Source of the DNA: Kitasatospora sp. SolWspMP-SS2h
GTDB taxonomy: Bacteria; Actinomycetota; Actinomycetes; Streptomycetales; Streptomycetaceae
Assembly: GCF_003259315.1 (NCBI RefSeq)
Contig: NZ_QLLT01000005.1
Location: 62,001-126,000 of the forward strand
Length of the DNA stretch: 64,000 nucleotides
Reading direction: 5' to 3'
In this document: positions 51,731 to 59,641 of the stretch, one piece after another
Layout: each line of letters begins with the position of its first letter
Position numbering within the stretch: the first letter of the stretch is position 1
Notes under the pieces: generated by a model
What the model was told of the DNA's origin: nothing
The model's database searches: none
The model's input: the letters and a program-made list of their open reading frames with translations, nothing else
Made by a program: the position numbers and the translations under genes

Positions 51731-52492
51731 ATGGTCGAGGAGAGCTTGCGGGTCGCGCTGGAGTTCCGTCGCGGGTTCGCCCGGCGGCAGGCTGCCGAGG
51801 TGGTGGAACTGCCGGGCGGGTTCGGCGTGTTGAGCGAGGAGTTCGGGTACTCGCACGAGCACAACCAGCTGGTGCTGGACGCTCCGCCGAGCGGGGTGGA
51901 CGTGGCGGGGCTGGCCGAGGAGGTGCTGGGGCACCTGGGGCACCGGCGGATCTCGGTGTTCGACGACGCGTCCGGGGTGGCGCTCGCGCCCGGGCTGGCG
52001 GCGGCCGGGTACCGGCACGAGACCGAGGTGGTGATGGTCCACCGGGGGCCGGTGCCGTCCGGCGGGGGTGCCGGGCCGGTGGGGCTGGAGGAGTTGGCCC
52101 CGGCCCTGGAGCGGCAGTGGCGCTGCTGGCTGCCGTGGGCCGCGGACGAGTCGATCGCCCAGTTGGTGAACCGTCGTACCGCCCGCGCCCGGGGCGCCGC
52201 GCGGGTGCTGACGCTGGCCGCCCGGGACGCCGACGGCGAGTTCGGCTCCTGGGCCGACCTGTACCAGGACGCTGCGGGCACCGCCCAGATCGAGGACCTG
52301 GCCACCGCCGAGGACCGCCAGCGCCGCGGTCTGGCCGACGCCGTGCTGGCCACCGCGCTGCGGATGGCCGCCGACCGCTCCCCCGGCGGCCTGCGCTTCC
52401 TGGTCGCCGACGCCGAGGACTGGCCCCAGCGGTGGTACGCCCGGCGCGGGTTCGTCACGGTCGGCCGCACCCACGGCTTCGTCCGGATGTGA
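51731..52492 (+). CDS. GNAT-family N-acetyltransferase
   Basis: 253-residue cytoplasmic protein. The C-terminal half has the GNAT pattern: D-L-A-T-A-E-D-R-Q-R-R-G-L-A-D-A-V-L (acetyl-CoA pyrophosphate loop, Q/R-x-x-G-x-A) and L-V-A-D-A-E-D-W-P-Q-R-W-Y-A-R-R-G-F. The N-terminal half resembles a diverged GNAT-like fold with S-E-E-F-G-Y-S-H-E-H-N-Q. ATG 51731 is used because a TACGAT hexamer (51719-51724) ends 6 nt before it; the frame extends 16 codons further upstream. The substrate is unknown. Confidence 0.88.
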   Translation: MVEESLRVALEFRRGFARRQAAEVVELPGGFGVLSEEFGYSHEHNQLVLDAPPSGVDVAGLAEEVLGHLGHRRISVFDDASGVALAPGLAAAGYRHETEVVMVHRGPVPSGGGAGPVGLEELAPALERQWRCWLPWAADESIAQLVNRRTARARGAARVLTLAARDADGEFGSWADLYQDAAGTAQIEDLATAEDRQRRGLADAVLATALRMAADRSPGGLRFLVADAEDWPQRWYARRGFVTVGRTHGFVRM

Positions 52493-52565
52493 CGCCCGGC
52501 GGGCACGCGGACGCGACGGCCCCGGGCACGGCGGCCCCGGACGCGACGGCCCCCCGGACACGGCG

Positions 52566-52600
52566 GCGCCCGCCGTCCCCTCGCGGGGGCCGGCGGGCGC
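52566..52600. terminator. Terminator between GNAT gene and glnII
   Basis: A 10-bp stem (52566-52575 with 52591-52600) extended by an inner CCCC/GGGG pairing and a TCGC loop, between convergent genes. Confidence 0.65.
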
Positions 52601-52621
52601 TGTCGTGCGGTGCGGGGCGGG

Positions 52622-53644
52622 TCAGACCTGGCCGGCCTTCTCCAGGGCCTCGCAGCAGGTGTTGACCAGGAGGCGGGTGACCACGTACGGGTCGACGTTC
52701 GCGTTCGGGCGGCGGTCCTCGATGTAGCCCTTCTGCTCCACCTCGACCTGCCACGGGATGCGGACCGAGGCGCCGCGGTTGGACACGCCGTAGGAGTAGA
52801 CGTTCCACGGGGCGGTCTCGTGCTTGCCGGTCAGGCGGGACTGGATGTCGTCACCGTACTGGTTGACGTGCTCCAGGACCTTCTCCTGGGAGGCGCCGAG
52901 CGACTCGCAGGCGGTGATGATGGCGTCGTAGCCCTCGCGCATCGCCTTGGTGGAGAAGTTGGTGTGCGCGCCCGCGCCGTTCCAGTCGCCCCGGGCCGGC
53001 TTGGCGTCGAGGGTGGCGTCGATGCCGAACTCCTCGGAGGTGCGGTAGAGCAGGTAGCGGGCGATCCACAGGTCGTCCGAGACGGTCAGCGCGTCGACCG
53101 GGCCGATCTGGAACTCCCACTGGCCGGGCATGACCTCGGCGTTGATGCCGCAGATCGCCAGGCCGGCGTCGATGCAGCGGTCGAGGTGCAGCTCGACGAT
53201 CTCGCGGCCGAAGACCTCCTCGGCGCCCACGCCGCAGTAGTAGCCGCCCTGCGGGGCCGGGTAGCCGCCCTCGGGGAAGCCGAGCGGGCGGGAGCCCTTG
53301 AAGAAGGTGTACTCCTGCTCGATGCCGAAGATCGCCTCCTGCGCGGCGTAGCGCTCGGCGACCTCGCGCAGCGCGGCGCGGGTGTTGGTCTCGTGCGGGG
53401 TGCCGTCGATCTCCAGCACCTCGCACAGCACGAGGATGTTGTCACCGCCGCGGATCGGGTCCTTGACGACCTTGACCGGCTCCAGCACGCGGTCGGAGGC
53501 GTGGCCTTCGGCCTGGTTGGTCGACGAGCCGTCGAAGCCCCAGGTGGGGATCTTGTCCGCGTTCGGCAGCACCCGGGTCTTGGAGCGGAGCTTGGCGGTC
53601 GGCTTGGTGCCGTCGATCCAGATGTACTCGGCCTTGATCGCCAC
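52622..53644 (-). CDS. glnII: Glutamine synthetase II (eukaryotic-type)
   Basis: 340-residue cytoplasmic GSII that makes glutamine from glutamate, ammonia and ATP. It closely follows streptomycete GlnII: K-A-E-Y-I-W-I-D-G-T, W-G-F-D-G-S-S-T-N-Q-A-E-G, F-G-I-E-Q-E-Y-T-F-F, G-I-N-A-E-V-M-P-G-Q-W-E-F-Q, G-A-G-A-H-T-N-F-S-T-K and N-R-G-A-S-V-R-I-P, and ends A-L-E-K-A-G-Q-V. The GTG start 53644 fits the family start; the frame runs 40 codons further upstream. GSII is not controlled by adenylylation; a GlnR-type box at 53701-53727 indicates nitrogen control of transcription. Confidence 0.97.
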   Translation of the reverse strand: MAIKAEYIWIDGTKPTAKLRSKTRVLPNADKIPTWGFDGSSTNQAEGHASDRVLEPVKVVKDPIRGGDNILVLCEVLEIDGTPHETNTRAALREVAERYAAQEAIFGIEQEYTFFKGSRPLGFPEGGYPAPQGGYYCGVGAEEVFGREIVELHLDRCIDAGLAICGINAEVMPGQWEFQIGPVDALTVSDDLWIARYLLYRTSEEFGIDATLDAKPARGDWNGAGAHTNFSTKAMREGYDAIITACESLGASQEKVLEHVNQYGDDIQSRLTGKHETAPWNVYSYGVSNRGASVRIPWQVEVEQKGYIEDRRPNANVDPYVVTRLLVNTCCEALEKAGQV

Positions 53645-53700
53645 TGCGGTGATCCTCACTGCTTGGGTGGTGGGGTGCCCGCGTAGCGTCGCAAGTCGCC

Positions 53701-53727
53701 GTTTCCCGGTTGTTCCTCCGATGTAAC
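53701..53727 (-). promoter_or_regulatory. GlnR-type box upstream of glnII
   Basis: Minus strand reads GTTAC-N6-GGAAC-N6-GAAAC, matching the streptomycete GlnR pattern gTnAc-N6-GaAAc with a further half-site. It lies 57-83 nt upstream of the glnII start, where GlnR activation would occur under nitrogen limitation. Confidence 0.8.
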
Positions 53728-53875
53728 GCCCATGTGAACCAACGGTCCGCAGCGGCACGCTCACCCACCGGGAGTGCCTGTCTCACGATGTGGTCACACC
53801 GGTGAGACGGAAGGGGCGGAACGGACGCCCGCCCGGACGCCCGTCCCGCCCCCGACCAGCGGTGACGCGTCCGGG

Positions 53876-54829
53876 TCAGCGGTGCCGCGCGTGCGCCGCC
53901 CGGCGCCGCCGCGTCATCCACACCGCGGCGGCACCGGCCACCAGCAGCGTCCCGCCGCCCGCGGCCAGCACCGTGCTGCCCGAGGAGCCGGTGTACGCCA
54001 GCTCCTCCTTCGCCGCCTCGGGCACCGCGCGGTTCTGCGCGGACGCCGGGGCCGCGGGCGCCTTCGACGGCGAGGCCGCGGGCGAGGAGGCCGCCGCGGC
54101 CGGGACGACCGCCGCCACCGGCTTCCGGCAGGACACCGAGGCGACCGTCACGGTGCCGTTCACCTTGGCCACGTTCAGGTTCAGCGGGTTCAGCGCGACC
54201 TTCACCTCCAGCGCGGCGGCCGCCGCCGTGCTGCCGGTCACGGTCTTCTTGGCGAACTCGACGTCCACCGAGCCGATCGCCGGAACGTCCACGTGCGTCG
54301 GCGAGTTGAGGCCCACCGTCACCGACTTCCCCAGCACCGTGAGCCGGGCCGGCGCGACGACGTCCGCGGTCGGCTGCCCGTCCACCGGGCAGTTCGCCTC
54401 GGCGCTCATCGCCTCCAGCCCGAGCAGCGTGGTCAGCGGCAGGCCCGGCACGTGCAGGTCGGCGTTGACCAGCTGCACGGACGCCGCGGCCAGCCGGTCG
54501 TCCGCCCTGGTGACCGACTTGCCCACCTCCGCCTTCACCAGTGTCACCGGCCGCCCGCCGTCCACCCCGTCCACCTTCGCGGTCAGCACCGCGCCGTCCC
54601 GCCGGGCCGGCGACTCCACCCGGTTGAGCGCCACGTCCACCGGCACGTTCACCGTGTTCACCAGGGTGACGTCCAGGTCGAGTCGGGCCGTGACCGCGCT
54701 GGCCTTCCCGGGCTCGGCGGGGGTGCGCCCGGCATCGGCGGCGAAGGCCGCCGGGGACGGCAGCGCGACCGCGACCGCGAGCGCGGTCGCCGCGAGGGCC
54801 GAGGCGGCGACCGAACGCAGAACAGACAT
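53876..54829 (-). CDS. Cell-wall-anchored protein with LAYTG sorting signal (SCO1860-like)
   Basis: 317-residue exported protein. Signal peptide 1-31 (A-F-A-A-D cleavage). The body is beta-rich with repeated V-x-V-x-L patterns and two Cys. The C-terminus has a Pro/Ala/Ser-rich spacer, then L277-A-Y-T-G, a hydrophobic helix and R-R-R-R tail: the sortase architecture with LAxTG instead of LPxTG, as expected for the class E sortases of high-GC actinobacteria. It resembles the protein family named after Streptomyces coelicolor SCO1860. ATG 54829 is used; GTG 54844 is in frame. The role on the surface is unknown. Confidence 0.85.
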   Translation of the reverse strand: MSVLRSVAASALAATALAVAVALPSPAAFAADAGRTPAEPGKASAVTARLDLDVTLVNTVNVPVDVALNRVESPARRDGAVLTAKVDGVDGGRPVTLVKAEVGKSVTRADDRLAAASVQLVNADLHVPGLPLTTLLGLEAMSAEANCPVDGQPTADVVAPARLTVLGKSVTVGLNSPTHVDVPAIGSVDVEFAKKTVTGSTAAAAALEVKVALNPLNLNVAKVNGTVTVASVSCRKPVAAVVPAAAASSPAASPSKAPAAPASAQNRAVPEAAKEELAYTGSSGSTVLAAGGGTLLVAGAAAVWMTRRRRAAHARHR

Positions 54830-55172
54830 GGCAGGAACCCCCACACGTGGTGAACGGAAGAGCGCGTCCGCGACCTCACCCGGCGCACCGCACGGGGAGG
54901 GGACTCGCGCTCTCGGCTGCCGTCAGTCTCTTCGAACAGTGCGTCACTCCAGCAACACAGAACGTCATTTCACTCCTTCGGGTGAGGTTGACGCTCCGAG
55001 CTGACCGTTGTCGACGCATCCGGCGCGAGTTCGTTCGCGCAAATGGCAGCCGGAATCCGGGAATTCCACATCGGCGGGCCGGAACGTGCATCAGTGCGCC
55101 GGGGCGGAGCAGAAGAGGAGCGAGTCGGGCCGCCACCGAGGAGGCCCGAACCGGCCAGCTGGAGGATGACCC
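54830..55172. other. Intergenic region between the LAYTG protein and WhiB-like genes
   Basis: 343 nt between divergent genes, relatively AT-rich, so it likely holds both promoters. It contains TCAC-N8-GTGA (54970-54985) and TTGACG (54988-54993), neither with a clear partner element. No gene was seen. Confidence 0.5.
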
Positions 55173-55580
55173 ATGGCAACCGCCCACAGCAGTGCCCGAC
55201 CCTGGGCCTCCACCGCTTCCCGGCGGCGGAGCGGCACGACCGGCCGGACGACCGCGCGCCTCCGGCACTGGGCCGCGGAACAGCCGGCGCCGGAGCGGCC
55301 CGCGGAGCAGGAGCAGCCCGGCGCCGAGGACTGGCGCCACCGCGCCGCGTGCGCGCAGGAGGACCCGGAGCTGTTCTTCCCGGTCGGGACCGGCGGCTCC
55401 GCCCTGCGGCAGACCGAGCGGGCCAAGACCGTGTGCCACGGCTGCCCCGTGCTGAAGCAGTGCCTGAGCTGGGCGCTGGAGTCCGGCCAGGAGTACGGCG
55501 TCTGGGGCGGCACCGGCGAGGAGGAGCGCCGCGCCATGAAGCGCCGCGCCGCCCGGGAGCGGACCCGCGGCGCGCACTGA
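55173..55580 (+). CDS. WhiB-family [4Fe-4S] regulator, WblE-like
   Basis: 135-residue cytoplasmic regulator. The four cluster cysteines are C60, C88, C91 and C97 in the WhiB arrangement (C-x27-C-x2-C-x5-C), followed by the G-V-W-G-G turn (109-113) and a basic tail (R-R-A-M-K-R-R-A-A-R-E-R) for DNA binding. From D-W-R-H onward it closely resembles WblE, but it has an extra ~50-residue Arg/Ala-rich N-terminal extension. Wbl proteins bind the sigma factor and respond to redox or NO. ATG 55173 has GGAGG 8 nt upstream. Terminated by a strong hairpin shared with ung. Confidence 0.92.
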   Translation: MATAHSSARPWASTASRRRSGTTGRTTARLRHWAAEQPAPERPAEQEQPGAEDWRHRAACAQEDPELFFPVGTGGSALRQTERAKTVCHGCPVLKQCLSWALESGQEYGVWGGTGEEERRAMKRRAARERTRGAH

Positions 55581-55589
55581 CCTCCGCGG

Positions 55590-55624
55590 CCCCGGACTCC
55601 CCGTACCGCTCGGGGAGTCCGGGG
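55590..55624. terminator. Bidirectional terminator between whiB-like gene and ung
   Basis: A perfect 14-bp stem (55590-55603 with 55611-55624) and a 7-nt loop between convergent genes. Confidence 0.85.
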
Positions 55625-55637
55625 TCCGGCGTTCAGG

Positions 55638-56315
55638 TCAGGGCAGCCGCCAGTCGACGGGCTGCCCGCCCTGGCGGACCAGCAGGTCGTTGGCCCGGCT
55701 GAACGGCCGGGAGCCGAAGAAGCCGCTGTTCGCCGAGTAGGGGCTGGGGTGCGGCGATTCGATGCTGGGGACCTGGCCGAGCCAGGGGCGCAGCTCGCGG
55801 GCGTCCCGGCCCCACAGGATCGCGACCAGCGGGCCGCCGCGGGCGGCGAGCGCCCTGATGGCCTGTTCGGTGACGGCCTCCCAGCCCTTGCCCCGGTGGC
55901 CGTTGGTCTTGCGGGCCTGGGTGGTGAGGGCCCGGTTGAGCAGCAGGACGCCCTGGTCCGCCCACGGGGTGAGGTCGCCGTTGGAGGGCGCCGGGAGGCC
56001 GAGGTCCTGGCTGTACTCCTGGTAGATGTTGACCAGGCTGGCCGGCACCGGCCGGACCTCGGGCGCGACGGAGAAGCTGAGGCCGACGGCGTGCCCGGGG
56101 GTGGGGTACGGGTCCTGCCCGACGATCAGCACCCGGACGTCCGCGAACGGCTGCTGGAAGGCCCGCAGGACCTGCGGACCGGGCGGCAGGTAGGAGCGGC
56201 CGGCCGCGATCTCGGCGCGCAGGAAGTCCCCCATCGCGGCGACCTGTCCGGCGACCGGCGCGAGGGCCTGGGCCCAGCCGGGTTCAACGACTTCGTGCAA
56301 GGGTCGAGCAGCCAT
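55638..56315 (-). CDS. ung: Uracil-DNA glycosylase
   Basis: 225-residue family 1 UDG that removes uracil from DNA. The water-activating loop G-Q-D-P-Y-P (D68) and the DNA-intercalation loop H-P-S-P-Y-S (the usual form is H-P-S-P-L-S) are both present, as are L-L-L-N (uracil Asn) and G-L-S-F-S-V. The length matches the family. A TAGGCT hexamer (56322-56327, minus strand) ends 6 nt before ATG 56315, so the gene appears leaderless. Cytosine-deaminating toxins would make this enzyme's substrate, but no link to the toxin island 13 kb away is shown. Confidence 0.97.
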   Translation of the reverse strand: MAARPLHEVVEPGWAQALAPVAGQVAAMGDFLRAEIAAGRSYLPPGPQVLRAFQQPFADVRVLIVGQDPYPTPGHAVGLSFSVAPEVRPVPASLVNIYQEYSQDLGLPAPSNGDLTPWADQGVLLLNRALTTQARKTNGHRGKGWEAVTEQAIRALAARGGPLVAILWGRDARELRPWLGQVPSIESPHPSPYSANSGFFGSRPFSRANDLLVRQGGQPVDWRLP

Positions 56316-56447
56316 GACGGCAGCCTATCGGCCGGACCGACAACCGGAGTTCACGAGGGCCCGCCCGCCGGCCGCCGGGACCGGGACCGGGGCGACCAGG
56401 GCCGGAGCGGGGCCGGCGGGCCGGCGGGCCGGGCACGGACGCGGGGC

Positions 56448-57533
56448 TCACACCGGTTTCCCGTTGAGCACCACGTGCGCGGGCGCGGCCAGGACCCGCA
56501 GGTCGGCGCGCGGGTCGGCCGGGTAGAGGACGAGGTCGGCGGGGGCGCCCTCGGTGAGGCCGGGGCGGCCGAGCCAGGCGCGGGCGGACCAGGTGGTGGC
56601 GGCGAGCGCCTCGACGGGGGTGAGGCCGGCGCGGGTGAGTTCCCCCGCCTCCTCGGCGACCAGGCCGTGGGCGAGCGAGCCGCCCGCGTCGGTGCCGACG
56701 TAGATCGGGATGCCGGCGTCGTGCGCGGCGCCGACGGTGTCGTAGCGGCGGGCGTGCAGGCGGCGCATGTGGGCGGACCAGGCCGGGAACTTGGCCTCGC
56801 CGCCGTCGGCGAGCTTCGGGAAGGTGGCGATGTTGACCAGGGTGGGGACGATGGCGACGCCGCGTTCGGCGAAGGCCGGGATCAGGTCCTCGGTGAGGCC
56901 GGTGGCGTGTTCGACGCAGTCGATGCCGGCGGCGAGCAGGTCGGGCAGCGAGTCGGTGGCGAAGCAGTGCGCGGTGACCCGGGCGCCCTCGGCGTGGGCG
57001 GCGGCGATCGCCTCGGTGAGGGCGTCGCCGGGCCAGCAGGCGGCGAGGTCGCCGACGCCGCGGTCGATCCAGTCGCCGACGAGCTTGACCCAGCCGTCGC
57101 CGCGCCGGGCCTCGGCGGCCACGTACGCGGCGAGGTCGCCGGGTTCGATCTCGTGGGCGTAGTTGCGGATGTAGCGGCGGGTGCGGGCGATGTGCCGGCC
57201 GGCCCGGATGATCTTCGGGAGGTCGTCGCGGTCGTCGATCCAGCGGGTGTCGGCGGCGGAGCCCGCGTCGCGGATCAGCAGGGTGCCGGCGTCCCGGTCG
57301 GTGCGGGCCTGCCGCTCGCTGGTGTCGCGGTCGACGGCGCCGTGCGCGTCCAGGCCGACGTGGCAGTGGGCGTCGACCAGTCCGGGCAGCGCCCAGCCGG
57401 TGAGGGTGGCGGTGGGCTCGGCGGCGGGGCGCTCGAAGGTCACCCGCCCGTCCACGGCCCAGAGTTCGTCCCGGACGTCCTCCGGGCCGATCAGTACCCG
57501 GCCCTTGATGTGCAGCACCGTGCGGTCCGTCAT
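56448..57533 (-). CDS. Amidohydrolase, imidazolonepropionase-like
   Basis: 361-residue cytoplasmic metal-dependent hydrolase. The H-x-H metal motif is V-D-A-H56-C-H58; further ligands are seen in V-K-L-V (Lys), V-T-A-H-C-F (His), V-E-H-A-T-G (His) and V-G-T-D-A-G-G (Asp). The flanking beta-sandwich strands at both ends (G-R-V-L-I-G-P, V-V-L-N-G-K-P-V) complete the fold. The substrate is unknown. A TACAGT hexamer (57541-57546, minus strand) ends 7 nt before ATG 57533; the frame is open upstream antisense to the next gene, without domain content. Confidence 0.9.
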   Translation of the reverse strand: MTDRTVLHIKGRVLIGPEDVRDELWAVDGRVTFERPAAEPTATLTGWALPGLVDAHCHVGLDAHGAVDRDTSERQARTDRDAGTLLIRDAGSAADTRWIDDRDDLPKIIRAGRHIARTRRYIRNYAHEIEPGDLAAYVAAEARRGDGWVKLVGDWIDRGVGDLAACWPGDALTEAIAAAHAEGARVTAHCFATDSLPDLLAAGIDCVEHATGLTEDLIPAFAERGVAIVPTLVNIATFPKLADGGEAKFPAWSAHMRRLHARRYDTVGAAHDAGIPIYVGTDAGGSLAHGLVAEEAGELTRAGLTPVEALAATTWSARAWLGRPGLTEGAPADLVLYPADPRADLRVLAAPAHVVLNGKPV

Positions 57534-57684
57534 GCCCGGCACTGTACTCGGCGTGCCCGGCGGCACCCGGCGCGCCCGGCGCCGGTCGCGGGCTGGCGGC
57601 CGATCTGCGGCAGACTGGTCGGCGGCGACCCCACGTCCCCGGCCCGCCCCGGCGGCCCTCCGCTGCACCGAAAGGCTCCCCCGC

Positions 57685-58764
57685 ATGCTGCTCGACCTTC
57701 CCCCGCTGACCGCCGCCCGGTTCGCCGCGATCGAGGACGGGGTGGCGGCGCTGCTGCGCACCGGCAACGACGTGATCGTCACCCAGGGCGAGGCGCTGCT
57801 GCCGCTGGAGGCGGCGATCAAGGGCGCGGCGCACCCGGGTTCGACCGCGCTGAACGTCGTCACCGGCCCGTACGGGCAGACCTTCGGCGGCTGGCTGCGC
57901 GCCGCCGGGGCGAAGGTGGTCGACCTGGTGGTGCCGTTCGACGAGGCGGTGAGCGCCGAGCGGGTCGCGGAGGTGCTGGCCGAGCACCCGGAGATCGACT
58001 TCGTGTCGCTGGTGCACGCCGAGGCGGCGACCGGCAACACCAACCCGGTCGCGGAGGTCGCCGAGGCGGTGCGGCGGCACGGGGCGCTGCTGATGCTGGA
58101 CGCGGTGGCCTCGGTGGCCGCCGAGCCGCTGCTCACCGACGAGTGGGGCGTCGACCTGTGCGTGATCGGCGGGCAGAAGGCGATGGGCGGCCCGGCGGGC
58201 GTCTCGGCGGTGTCGGTGAGCGAGCGGGCCTGGCAGCGGATCGCCGCGAACCCGGCCGCGCCGCGCCGCTCCTACCTCTCGCTGCTGGACTGGAAGGAGC
58301 GCTGGACGGACGCCGGTCGTACCCAACTTCCGCACGCTCCGGCCCAGTTGGAGATGCTGGCGCTGGAGGAGTGCCTGGCCGCGATCGAGGCCGAGACACT
58401 GGACGCGGTGATCGCCCGGCACCGCGCCGCGGCGGCCGCCACCCGTGCGGGCGCCCTCGCCCTGGGCACCGTCGCCCCGTACGTGCGGCGCGCCGAGCAC
58501 GCCGCCCCGGTCGCCACCACGCTGCGCACCGCGCTGGGCGCGAGCGCGGCCGACCTGGCGGCCGAAGTCCAGCGCCGCGCCCCGCAGTTGCCCGTGCAGG
58601 CGGGCGGTGCGCTGGCCGCCACCATGCTGCGGCTCAACCACTACGGCCCGGCGGCCAACCCGGAGACCGTGATCGCCACCCTGGAGCTACTCGCCGAGGC
58701 CACCGGCGCCCCGGCCGCGGCGGCGGTCGCGGCGGCCACCGAGGCGTGGGAGCAGGCGATCTGA
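57685..58764 (+). CDS. Class V aminotransferase, alanine-glyoxylate-like
   Basis: 359-residue cytoplasmic PLP enzyme. The Schiff-base Lys is K165 in I-G-G-Q-K-A-M-G-G-P-A-G; the PLP Asp is in L-M-L-D-A-V-A-S and H-A-E-A-A-T-G-N-T-N-P-V is the substrate-side loop. N-V-V-T-G-P-Y-G-Q-T-F-G near residue 60 binds phosphate. It is slightly shorter at the N-terminus than typical alanine-glyoxylate aminotransferases. The substrate is not certain. ATG 57685 has AAAGG upstream at modest spacing. It is convergent with the SUKH gene 7 nt downstream. Confidence 0.88.
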   Translation: MLLDLPPLTAARFAAIEDGVAALLRTGNDVIVTQGEALLPLEAAIKGAAHPGSTALNVVTGPYGQTFGGWLRAAGAKVVDLVVPFDEAVSAERVAEVLAEHPEIDFVSLVHAEAATGNTNPVAEVAEAVRRHGALLMLDAVASVAAEPLLTDEWGVDLCVIGGQKAMGGPAGVSAVSVSERAWQRIAANPAAPRRSYLSLLDWKERWTDAGRTQLPHAPAQLEMLALEECLAAIEAETLDAVIARHRAAAAATRAGALALGTVAPYVRRAEHAAPVATTLRTALGASAADLAAEVQRRAPQLPVQAGGALAATMLRLNHYGPAANPETVIATLELLAEATGAPAAAAVAAATEAWEQAI

Positions 58765-58771
58765 CGCATCG

Positions 58772-59491
58772 TCAGTGGTCGAGCCAGGAGACCGGCAGCT
58801 TCTCGCACAGCGCGTCGAGCGCCTCCTGGCTGACCGCCCGCATCGCCAGCCAGGAGCCGCCCTGCACCACCAGCAGGCCCTCCGGGCGGGCGAAGAACCG
58901 GGTGTCGACGCCGGGCTCGTGCAGGCGCGGCAGCTCGGTCCAGTCGGCGAGGCCGGCCGGGTCGACCTCGCCCGCGTCCACGTACGCGGCCTCGTCGAGC
59001 AGCGGCTCGGTGAGGACGACGGCCAGGCACTCGGTGGAGAACCGGGCGGTCCAGGGGGTGATCTCCAGCGGCACAGACGGGGCGGCGTCCGGCCAGCCGA
59101 CGGTGGGCGGGTCGTCCTGGCCGAGGGCGGCGAGCGGGATGCCCCAGTAGGCGCAGGACTGGTTCTCCACCCGGTGGACCAGGCAGCCGCGGTCGACGTA
59201 CAGCTCCGCGGGCGGCAGCAGGGTGTCGTGGTTGCCGGTGAGGTCGGGCCGGTCGCCGATCAGCCGGTGCGCCTCGCGCAGGGCGGCGGGCAGGCGCAGG
59301 CCCAACCGGGTCTCGGCGGCGTCGAGTTCGGCGTCGATCGCGGCCCCGGTTCCGGCGTCGATCCCGGCCCCGGTTCCGGCCCCGGGGCGCAGCGGGGCGC
59401 CCCAGAAGGCGGCGATCTCGGCGATCAGCCGCCAGGCGGCGGTGCGGTCGGCAAGAGCGGCGGGCAGGTCGCGGGCGAGGTCGAGCGTCAT
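58772..59491 (-). CDS. SMI1/KNR4 (SUKH)-family protein
   Basis: 239-residue cytoplasmic protein with a SUKH-like fold: an N-terminal A-A-E-T-R-L-G-L-R-L-P-A-A-L-R-E-A-H-R-L-I-G helix pair typical of SMI1/KNR4, then beta-strands with Y-V-D-R-G-C-L-V-H-R-V-E-N-Q and W-G-I-P-L. A Gly/Ala/Thr/Asp repeat lies at about 38-52. Such proteins are usually immunity factors, but no toxin gene is beside it, so it is either an orphan immunity protein or has a housekeeping role. A TACCCT hexamer (59499-59504, minus strand) ends 7 nt before ATG 59491. Confidence 0.75.
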   Translation of the reverse strand: MTLDLARDLPAALADRTAAWRLIAEIAAFWGAPLRPGAGTGAGIDAGTGAAIDAELDAAETRLGLRLPAALREAHRLIGDRPDLTGNHDTLLPPAELYVDRGCLVHRVENQSCAYWGIPLAALGQDDPPTVGWPDAAPSVPLEITPWTARFSTECLAVVLTEPLLDEAAYVDAGEVDPAGLADWTELPRLHEPGVDTRFFARPEGLLVVQGGSWLAMRAVSQEALDALCEKLPVSWLDH

Positions 59492-59600
59492 GCCCGGCAG
59501 GGTAGCCCCCGGCGGTGACAGGGTTCGGCCGCCGGTGGTCCGCCGTTCACCGGGCGGGCGGGTGGCGTACGCCCGCGGGGACTTGGCTGGGCAGCCCGCG

Positions 59601-59618
59601 AAGTTGGCTGTACAACTT
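59601..59618. promoter_or_regulatory. Phosphonate-locus operator, copy 1
   Basis: AAGTTGGCTGTACAACTT: inverted repeat AAGTTG-N6-CAACTT, 23 nt before the oxygenase start. The same 18-bp element with two changes (AAGTTGGCTGGCCAACTT) lies upstream of the transporter gene at 63607. Likely bound by the GntR/UTRA protein encoded nearby. Confidence 0.75.
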
Positions 59619-59641
59619 TCAGTTCACCTGGAGGCTGCCCG

